A DNA stretch of 57,832 nucleotides, from contig JACRIR010000265.1 of the NCBI GenBank assembly GCA_016215705.1, positions 1 through 57,832 on the forward strand. The letters run 5' to 3'. Origin of the DNA: Candidatus Poribacteria bacterium. Its GTDB lineage: Bacteria > Abyssobacteria > SURF-5. The position numbers and the translations under genes were made by a program. The notes below the pieces were generated by a model that worked only from the letters and a program-made list of their open reading frames with translations, was not told the origin of the DNA and searched no databases. This document shows, one piece after another, positions 52,411 through 57,832 of the stretch. Positions within the stretch are counted from its first letter, which is position 1. Each line of letters begins with the position of its first letter.

Positions 52411-53454
52411 GTGGCAGAGACTCTGGTGATAATCGGCGTGGCGCTCGCGAAAATAGTTGTTGTCTTCGCGGCTTTGCAGGTTACCATCATGTATTTGGTT
52501 CTTGCCGAAAGACGCATTAGCGCGTTTATCCAGGACAGGTTGGGTCCGAACCGGGTGGGGTGGGAAGGGCTCCTTCAGCCGATCGCTGACGGGTTGAAGT
52601 TTTTGTTTAAGGAGGACATCATTCCCTCACGCGCAGATAAGGTTATCTTTGTAATTGCGCCGGCGATGATTGTGCTGCCCGCGCTTATGACTTTTGCCGT
52701 TATCCCTTTCGGCGGCGTCCTTACCTTCGGGGGCATCAAGATTGATCTTCAGGTTGCCAGCATCGACATCGGACTTCTGTATGTTCTCGCAATGGCTTCC
52801 ATCAGCGTATATGGGATTATCTTCGGCTCGTGGGCGTCAGCAAACAAATATGCATTGATGGGCGGCCTCCGCTCGTGCGCGCAAATGATAAGCTATGAGA
52901 TTCCGCTCGGGTTATCGGTCATGGGAGTGCTGATGATGACCGGCACGCTCAAGCTTGAACAAGTCGTCGAGGCACAATCGACGTATGTTTGGGGAGTGAT
53001 CCCGCGTTGGAATATCATTTTTCAGCCTCTGGCGTTTCTTCTTTTTCTTACTTCGGCCATGGCGGAGAACAATCGCCTGCCATTCGATCTGCCGGAGGCC
53101 GAACAAGAGCTCGTGGCCGGATATCATACCGAATACAGCAGCGTCAAGTTCGCCATGTTTTTCATGGCCGAGTATGCGGCGATGATAACAAGTTCGGCGC
53201 TGGTCGTAATCCTGTTTCTTGGCGGATGGCTTGTGCCGGGTCTCGAAGCGCTTGGCCTGCCGCAGATTGTGAAGGAACTAGTCCAAATGGGCGCTTTTGT
53301 ATTGAAGGTGAGTTTCTTCCTTTTTCTGTATATATGGGTTCGTTGGACGTTTCCGCGTTTTCGTTACGATCAGCTTATGCGCCTGTGCTGGAAAGTGCTG
53401 TTGCCACTGGCGCTTGCAAACATATTTGTGACGGGCATTGTGATGGCGATGTAG
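52411..53454 (+). CDS. nuoH: NADH-quinone oxidoreductase subunit H
   Basis: 347 residues with eight membrane segments. Seen are ERRISAFIQDRLGPNRVGWE (start of the quinone entrance loop), SYEIPLGLSVMGV, and NRLPFDLPEAEQELVAGYHT. It links the membrane arm to the quinone chamber. GTG start at 52411, 5 bases after nuoG. Confidence 0.97.
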   Translation: MAETLVIIGVALAKIVVVFAALQVTIMYLVLAERRISAFIQDRLGPNRVGWEGLLQPIADGLKFLFKEDIIPSRADKVIFVIAPAMIVLPALMTFAVIPFGGVLTFGGIKIDLQVASIDIGLLYVLAMASISVYGIIFGSWASANKYALMGGLRSCAQMISYEIPLGLSVMGVLMMTGTLKLEQVVEAQSTYVWGVIPRWNIIFQPLAFLLFLTSAMAENNRLPFDLPEAEQELVAGYHTEYSSVKFAMFFMAEYAAMITSSALVVILFLGGWLVPGLEALGLPQIVKELVQMGAFVLKVSFFLFLYIWVRWTFPRFRYDQLMRLCWKVLLPLALANIFVTGIVMAM

Positions 53455-53480
53455 CGGAGAGTGATGAGTGATGAAATCTA

Positions 53481-53513
53481 TCGTAGGGGCGCCCCGCCGG
53501 GTCGCTCCTACGA
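53481..53513. repeat. GTAGGGGCG-type hairpin between nuoH and nuoI
   Basis: TCGTAGGGGCGCCCC (53481-53495) and GGGTCGCTCCTACGA (53499-53513) pair over 15 positions with two mismatches. It resembles the CGCGCCCCTACA part of 18308-18330. The 130-base gap contains nothing else recognisable. No T-run follows, so it is not a clear terminator. Confidence 0.75.
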
Positions 53514-53584
53514 AGAATTGCGAGGCGGCCTTGGTAGAGAGATCACGAAACAGGTGAGTGGAGCATTTGATACGGAGCTGATTC

Positions 53585-54112
53585 ATGGATGAGAAACCCG
53601 ACACCGAGGGCAAGCGGGAAGAGATCGTGAGAGAAGCTCACGAGATGAACTTTATTGATCGTCTCTACTTGCCCGCTTTGCTCAAGGGATTGGCCGACAC
53701 TTTTCGTCATTTGTTCGAGGAAAAGTTCACCATCGAGTATCCGGAACAGAAGAGGCAGGTATATCCCCGTTACCGGGGGCTCCACCGGCTGAACAAGGAC
53801 GAGCTTGGGCGCGTGAAATGCGTCGCCTGCTTCATGTGTTCCACGATCTGCCCCGCGCGCTGCATCTATATCGTGGGCGCCGAGGCGCCTTGGCCCGACC
53901 GCGAAAAGTATCCGGTGCGCTTTGATATCGACGAACTGCGATGCATCTACTGCGGGATGTGTGAGGAGGCTTGTCCTGTCGAAGCAATCGAACTGACTGA
54001 AATATACGACATGGTAGGCGCTTCGCGAAAGGACCTCATTTACAACAAGGAAATGCTTCTGGAGATTTACGACCGGACAAAAGAAAAGGGCGGCATGAAG
54101 AAATGGATTTAG
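53585..54112 (+). CDS. nuoI: NADH-quinone oxidoreductase subunit I
   Basis: 175 residues. Two [4Fe-4S] motifs (clusters N6a and N6b): Cys79/82/85/89 (CVACFMCSTICP) and Cys120/123/126/130 (CIYCGMCEEACP). It relays electrons to NuoB. The last 10 bases overlap nuoJ. The first 20 residues are charged and longer than in E. coli. Confidence 0.96.
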   Translation: MDEKPDTEGKREEIVREAHEMNFIDRLYLPALLKGLADTFRHLFEEKFTIEYPEQKRQVYPRYRGLHRLNKDELGRVKCVACFMCSTICPARCIYIVGAEAPWPDREKYPVRFDIDELRCIYCGMCEEACPVEAIELTEIYDMVGASRKDLIYNKEMLLEIYDRTKEKGGMKKWI

Positions 54113-54759
54113 TGGCTTATCTTGCCTTCGGAACGCTGGCTGCGCTGACGGCGTATCGGGCGGCAAAATCGAGAGCCATGCCCCATGTGGCCATTTGGGG
54201 CGCGGCCTCCGGAGCGTTTCTGATTGCAGCGGTGTGGGGGGCGTTTCGAGGCATAAGCAGCTTCCACGACTTCCTTTTCTATCTCGTGGCGCTGGTATGC
54301 GTTGTCTCCGCCGTCAGAGTTATCAGTCAACCGAATCCCGTCCATAGCGCCGTGTGGCTCGTCACCGTTTTCTTGTGTGTCTCAGTCCTTTTCATTTTGA
54401 GACGGGCAGAGTTCCTTGCTGCGGTTCAGGTCATCATTTATGCCGGCGCCATAATGGTGCTATATGTCTTTATCATAATTTTTGTCGACGTGGAGGTTAC
54501 GGGCGAAGAACCGGCGCCGCTGTGGATGACAGCGAGCGCCCTCGGACTTGCCGCGGCTCTTCTTGTGGCCCTTGTGCCGGTCGCCCTCAGCCTGCGGCCG
54601 GTTCAGTCGGCCGGAGTGATCCGTGCCGGATATGGTACGACCGAGAGAATAGCTGAGGCCGTTTTCTTTAATGCGACAGCGCCGTTTGAAGCCGTGTCGC
54701 TGGTTCTGCTCGTGGCGCTCATTGGCGCCGTCCTCATCGGAAAGGCAGAGAAGGAGTAA
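54103..54759 (+). CDS. nuoJ: NADH-quinone oxidoreductase subunit J
   Basis: 218 residues with five membrane segments. RVISQPNPVHSAVWLVTVFL and FLAAVQVIIYAGAIMVLYVF are the NuoJ signatures. It is part of the proton channel next to NuoA, NuoH and NuoK. It overlaps nuoI by 10 bases. Confidence 0.95.
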   Translation: MDLVAYLAFGTLAALTAYRAAKSRAMPHVAIWGAASGAFLIAAVWGAFRGISSFHDFLFYLVALVCVVSAVRVISQPNPVHSAVWLVTVFLCVSVLFILRRAEFLAAVQVIIYAGAIMVLYVFIIIFVDVEVTGEEPAPLWMTASALGLAAALLVALVPVALSLRPVQSAGVIRAGYGTTERIAEAVFFNATAPFEAVSLVLLVALIGAVLIGKAEKE

Positions 54760-54761
54760 CC

Positions 54762-55064
54762 GTGGCGACAGCTTCTGAATACATGGTTCTCAGTTCCGTC
54801 CTGTTCGCAGTCGGGTTTGTCGGATTCACTTTGCGCCGCAACATCCTCGTGATGTTCATGTCGGCGGAACTGATGCTTAACTCAGCCAACCTGAATCTTA
54901 TCGCATATTCGACGGAGTGGGGGAATCCCACCGGCCAGACCTTCGCCCTGTTTGTGATTGCGGTGGCCGCGGCGGAGGCCGCCGTCGGGTTGGCAATACT
55001 GATGCTGCTTTTCCGGGCGCGGGCGACCGTGAGCGCCGCCGACTGGAGGAGGTTAAAAGGGTGA
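54762..55064 (+). CDS. nuoK: NADH-quinone oxidoreductase subunit K
   Basis: 100 residues, the exact family length, with three membrane segments. RRNILVMFMSAELMLNSANL contains the conserved membrane Glu. AVAAAEAAVGLAILMLLFR is the third helix with the second conserved Glu. GTG start; the stop overlaps the GTG of nuoN. In most operons nuoL and nuoM come next; here nuoN follows directly. Confidence 0.95.
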   Translation: MATASEYMVLSSVLFAVGFVGFTLRRNILVMFMSAELMLNSANLNLIAYSTEWGNPTGQTFALFVIAVAAAEAAVGLAILMLLFRARATVSAADWRRLKG

Positions 55065-56551
55065 ACCTCTTGAGCGGTGATTTGAAATTGGTTCTGCCTG
55101 AAATCTTTATCTCGGTGACGGCGATGGGCATCCTGATTCTCGGAACTTTTGTGCGTGAACGGGGAAGAACATGGCTCGCATGTGTCACGCTTTCCGCCCT
55201 CGCCGTCACAGGCTATTATTTGATGACTCTTCGTTCGAACCCGTTTCATCCGGCCTATTCGAGTATGTATGCGCACGACGGCATGGCGCTCGTGTTCAAG
55301 ATGTTGTTCATCGTGGTCGGCATTCTCGCCGTCCTCGTCTCATACGATTTCCTTCGCACGCGCGGCATTCCCTGCGCTGAATTCTTCGCGCTCATATTAT
55401 TCTCCACTGTCGGAATGATGCTGGTTGCTTCCGCGTACGATTTCATGCTGCTCTTCGTCGGATTGGAGCTCTCTTCGCTGGCGACATATATACTCGTAGG
55501 CCTGACGAAGAAAGACCTCTGGTCGAACGAAGCGGCCATAAAATATTTTCTGCTCAGCATTTTTGCCAGCGCGATTCTCCTGTTCGGGATATCCATCGTT
55601 TACGCCGCAACAGGCACGACCAATTTTGGCGAAATCGCTTCGCGGGGGAGCGATCTCACGACGCGTCAACCGCTCGCAGCCGTTGTCGCGCTGGTTTTTC
55701 TCGTCGCGGCATTCGGGTTCAAGATAACAGCGGTTCCGTTTCACATGTACGCGCCGGACGTCTATCAAGGCGCTCCAACGCCAGTGACAATCTTCCTGGC
55801 GGTTGGCCCGAAGGCTGCGGCATTTGCCGGCCTGATTCGTGTTCTTGGCGCAGTTCACGCGATGAGTTCGGACTGGCTGATGCTGGTGTCGGCGCTTTCC
55901 TTCCTGACAATGACCGTGGGGAACGTGGGGGCAGTTTTGCAGACAAATGTCAAAAGGATGCTCGCATACTCGAGCATAGCGCACGCCGGATATGCGCTGA
56001 TCGGGGTAGCCTCGATCGCGGTCGATGATCGCGCCGGCGGCGTTTTCCCGAGCAGTACGGCGAGCGTGATATTTTACCTTGTGGCCTACACCATCATGAA
56101 TGTCGGCGCATTCAGCCTGCTCATGTACATGAGGCGTGACAAGGGCTTCGGTGAGGACCTGGCCGATTTCTCGGGTCTGGCGAGGCGAAGGCCCGTCGTG
56201 GCGGCAGCGATGTTGATATTCCTCTTGTCGCTCGCCGGCATTCCGCCCTCCATCGGCTTCCTCGGCAAGTTCTATATTTTCGCGACGGCGGTCCGCTCAG
56301 GATTGTACTGGCTGGCTGTCGCGGGCGTGTTGAACGCAGTCGTGTCACTTTTCTACTACGCGCGAATAGTCGTATATATGTTCATGAAGAAACAGGAACG
56401 CGATGTTTCGGACGTGAGGTCGTTCGCATTAAACCTCGCGCTCGGAGCGTCCGCTGTGGCAACCGTCGTCCTGGGAATCTTTCCTCAAACCATTCTTGAT
56501 GTTATTGCGCGGGCGACTTCAAATATTTTCACGGGAGGGATCATTCAATGA
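55061..56551 (+). CDS. nuoN: NADH-quinone oxidoreductase subunit N
   Basis: 496 residues from GTG 55061, which overlaps nuoK and has GGAGG upstream; the frame is open earlier inside nuoK. About 14 membrane segments are expected. AVPFHMYAPDVYQGAPTPVT followed by GPKAAAFAGLIRV is typical of NuoN and not NuoL or NuoM, and the C-terminal helix pattern fits ND2. It is the only antiporter-like subunit in the window. Confidence 0.96.
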   Translation: MNLLSGDLKLVLPEIFISVTAMGILILGTFVRERGRTWLACVTLSALAVTGYYLMTLRSNPFHPAYSSMYAHDGMALVFKMLFIVVGILAVLVSYDFLRTRGIPCAEFFALILFSTVGMMLVASAYDFMLLFVGLELSSLATYILVGLTKKDLWSNEAAIKYFLLSIFASAILLFGISIVYAATGTTNFGEIASRGSDLTTRQPLAAVVALVFLVAAFGFKITAVPFHMYAPDVYQGAPTPVTIFLAVGPKAAAFAGLIRVLGAVHAMSSDWLMLVSALSFLTMTVGNVGAVLQTNVKRMLAYSSIAHAGYALIGVASIAVDDRAGGVFPSSTASVIFYLVAYTIMNVGAFSLLMYMRRDKGFGEDLADFSGLARRRPVVAAAMLIFLLSLAGIPPSIGFLGKFYIFATAVRSGLYWLAVAGVLNAVVSLFYYARIVVYMFMKKQERDVSDVRSFALNLALGASAVATVVLGIFPQTILDVIARATSNIFTGGIIQ

Positions 56552-57285
56552 AATGCCCTGAGTGTGGAATCGAAAACAATGAGTCCCAGAAATACTGCGG
56601 CAATTGCGGTGGGCCGCTGGGTGGCGCGAGCATCAGCGATTTGTTCGAGGCGGCCTTCAAGAGCGAGGCCCGAGGCGACCTCAGCGGCGCGCTCGAGGCA
56701 TATGACCGCTTGCTCGAAAAGAGGCCGAAAAGTCAGGAAATCCTATTCAAGATGGGAATGGTTTGCTACGACCTGGGTCATCTCGACGATGCGATCGTGA
56801 AATTCCGGAAGGTCATCGAGTTCAACCCAAGGTTCATTTACGCTCACTTTCGATTGGGACTCTGCCTTTACCATAAATGTATGATTGAGGAAGCGATTAA
56901 GTCCTATTCCGACGCGCTTTCCACCGCGCCCGACTTCGTGCCGGCGCTCCTCCAACTTGGCATCGCCAACTTCCACATTGGGCGCCTCGAAAAGGCCATC
57001 GGGGCATTCCGAAAGGTCTCCGAATCAAGCTGCTCATACACACTCGCTCACTATTATCTCGGGCTCGCATACGAACGCATGCGGCGGACGGACGAGGCGA
57101 TTCAGCAATTCACCCTTGTATCAAAGGAGAACCCCAAAGACCCTTCCACCCACTATCATCTCGGCATTCTCTACAAGCGCAAGTTCATGAGAGACGCCGC
57201 CATTGGCGAGTTTATGCGCGCTCATCAACTCGACCCCTCTGACGAGGCCACCATCGAAGAGCTGAGCTCTCTGCAGCAGAAGTAG
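56548..57285 (+). CDS. Zinc-ribbon TPR protein
   Basis: 245 residues. The N-terminal zinc ribbon has Cys3/Cys6 and Cys17/Cys20 (CPECGIEN, YCGNCGGPL). From about residue 30 there are six TPR-like units, for example MVCYDLGHLDDAIVKFRKVI and FHIGRLEKAIGAFRKV. No membrane segment is seen, so it is probably a cytoplasmic adaptor. ATGA overlap with nuoN means it is translated with complex I genes and may help assembly or regulation, but that is a guess from position. Confidence 0.85.
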   Translation: MKCPECGIENNESQKYCGNCGGPLGGASISDLFEAAFKSEARGDLSGALEAYDRLLEKRPKSQEILFKMGMVCYDLGHLDDAIVKFRKVIEFNPRFIYAHFRLGLCLYHKCMIEEAIKSYSDALSTAPDFVPALLQLGIANFHIGRLEKAIGAFRKVSESSCSYTLAHYYLGLAYERMRRTDEAIQQFTLVSKENPKDPSTHYHLGILYKRKFMRDAAIGEFMRAHQLDPSDEATIEELSSLQQK

Positions 57286-57351
57286 TTGCTTTTGAGTGCA
57301 CGACCGACAAAAAGCGGGTTGTTTGTGCAAGGAATGCGGCTGCTTTTGATT

Positions 57352-57378
57352 GGGGACAACATGCCGCATGGTGTCCTC
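57352..57378. repeat. Palindrome family, degenerate copy 5
   Basis: GGGGACAACATG (57352-57363) and CATGGTGTCCTC (57367-57378) surround CCG and pair over 12 positions with two mismatches. Unlike other copies it has no extended outer arms. It follows the nuo-TPR operon by about 65 bases, so it may be worn-out sequence or a weak 3'-end structure. Confidence 0.65.
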
Positions 57379-57460
57379 TGAGCGGCTGGCTGCTGCAAGG
57401 TTTGTATGTCATTGTAAATTAGTAAGTTATATGGAATGGTTGGCTTTTTGATCCATCACT

Positions 57461-57490
57461 GTGAAAAAAGGCTGAAAAAGGCTGAAAAAG
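57461..57490 (+). promoter_or_regulatory. Phased A-tract array upstream of the arsR-like promoter
   Basis: Three 10-base units, GTGAAAAAAG then GCTGAAAAAG twice, put A-runs at 57464-57469, 57475-57479 and 57485-57489, one helical turn apart, ending 3 bases before the -35 box. Phased A-tracts bend DNA, and this position fits an UP element for RNA polymerase alpha subunits. Confidence 0.65.
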
Positions 57491-57492
57491 GC

Positions 57493-57521
57493 TTGACAAG
57501 ATAGGCAAGGGATGGTATAAT
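57493..57521 (+). promoter_or_regulatory. Consensus sigma-70 promoter of the arsR-like gene
   Basis: TTGACA (57493-57498), 17-base spacer and TATAAT (57516-57521) are a perfect consensus match. The start would be near 57528, about 39 bases before the ATG at 57567. An operator for the ArsR-type protein is expected nearby but no clear palindrome was found. Confidence 0.85.
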
Positions 57522-57566
57522 ACATATCGAGAAATAGAGAAATTTGGAAATGACGAAGGGATAGCG

Positions 57567-57832
57567 ATGAGCCAGGACCAAGTTGTTAAGATTCTCAAGG
57601 CGCTTGCCAATGAAAACCGGCTGAGAATCCTTGAGGCTATCAGGAATTACCAAGTCCACACCAACTGTTGCCCCGAGGGACTAGAATCGCTAAACGCGAA
57701 GGTAGGAAGCGGTTGCTGCGCCGACGAAGTCTGTTGCGTGGATGAAATCGGGAAGCAATTCGAGATGGCTCAGTCCACTGTATCTCAGCATTTGAAGGAG
57801 CTTCACAACGCGGGCTTACTCGAGCGTCACAA
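57567..57832 (+). CDS. ArsR-family regulator with Cys-rich insert (partial, runs off the right edge)
   Basis: The first 88 residues are visible. KILKALANENRLRILEAI is the ArsR/SmtB N-terminal helix pair and MAQSTVSQHLKELHNAGLLE is the recognition helix. Between them residues 33-57 form an insert with three Cys-Cys pairs, Cys34-35, Cys50-51 and Cys56-57, in NCCPEG, GCCADEVCC. Such Cys are likely metal or metalloid ligands or a redox sensor. It is probably an autorepressor; nearby downstream genes, outside the window, might be efflux or detoxification genes. Confidence 0.8.
   Translation, partial: MSQDQVVKILKALANENRLRILEAIRNYQVHTNCCPEGLESLNAKVGSGCCADEVCCVDEIGKQFEMAQSTVSQHLKELHNAGLLERH

Noticed and set aside
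57286-57350. A rho-independent terminator after the nuo-TPR operon
   Set aside because: No stem followed by a T-run was found between the stop and the degenerate palindrome.

Overview
The window looks like a chromosomal piece of an uncultured, GC-rich, diderm, flagellated bacterium with a respiratory NADH dehydrogenase. It carries an RND efflux pump, a SurA-type periplasmic chaperone, a sigma-54-controlled flagellar cluster with flbD/motE/TIGR02530-type genes, and a nuo operon. Gene content and the many short interspersed palindromes suggest a candidate-phylum lineage (Abyssubacteria/Hydrogenedentota-like or a deltaproteobacterial relative). The phylum cannot be fixed from this sequence alone. 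No rRNA, tRNA, CRISPR array or insertion sequence was seen.

Layout. (1) 1-6.2 kb, plus strand: a TetR regulator followed by acyl-CoA dehydrogenase, a ferredoxin-nitroreductase fusion, a thiolase and an acyl-CoA synthetase, which looks like a fatty or aromatic acid degradation cluster. (2) 6.3-9.2 kb, minus strand: ftsB/divIC-like gene and enolase (overlapping), then a SurA-like peptidyl-prolyl isomerase. (3) 9.3-14.1 kb, minus strand: a tetR - adaptor - RND permease operon with 4-base overlaps and a well-defined promoter and operator. (4) 14.5-17.9 kb: two more TetR regulators with readable promoters and palindromic operators, a class I methyltransferase, an SRPBCC protein and a candidate 51-residue Cys-rich ORF. 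(5) 17.9-18.8 kb: about 0.9 kb without a convincing gene. (6) 18.8-40.8 kb, plus strand: a membrane-anchored TPR protein, then flgN, a sensor kinase, an NtrC-type regulator, a sigma-54 promoter, and flgB, flgC, fliE, fliF, fliG, fliH, fliI, fliJ, motE, fliK, flgD, a TIGR02530 gene, flgE, flbD, motA, motB, fliL, fliN, fliO, fliP. (7) 40.9-45.1 kb, minus strand: two large multi-pass membrane proteins (YfhO family and a GT-C-like protein). (8) 45.4 kb: a Nudix hydrolase. (9) 46.1-56.6 kb, plus strand: complex I genes in the order nuoB C D E A F G H I J K N, with nuoA displaced and nuoL and nuoM absent, then a zinc-ribbon TPR protein. (10) The right edge: the start of an ArsR-type regulator with three Cys-Cys pairs behind a consensus sigma-70 promoter preceded by phased A-tracts.

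How it fits together. The kinase/regulator pair directly upstream of a near-consensus sigma-54 element suggests that the middle flagellar operon is switched on by a FlrBC-like system, although the regulator has GSFTHA in place of the usual GAFTGA. The nuo operon would supply most of complex I but lacks two of the three antiporter-like subunits. Four TetR regulators in 18 kb point to local control of lipid catabolism, efflux and small-molecule modification.

The most unusual non-coding signal is a family of long, near-perfect palindromes. They share a core GGGGACAC(C/G)ATG-CCG and its complement, while their outer arms differ from copy to copy yet still pair. Two copies sit exactly on stop codons. 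Other short inverted repeats interrupt the nuo operon and flank the flagellar regulatory genes.
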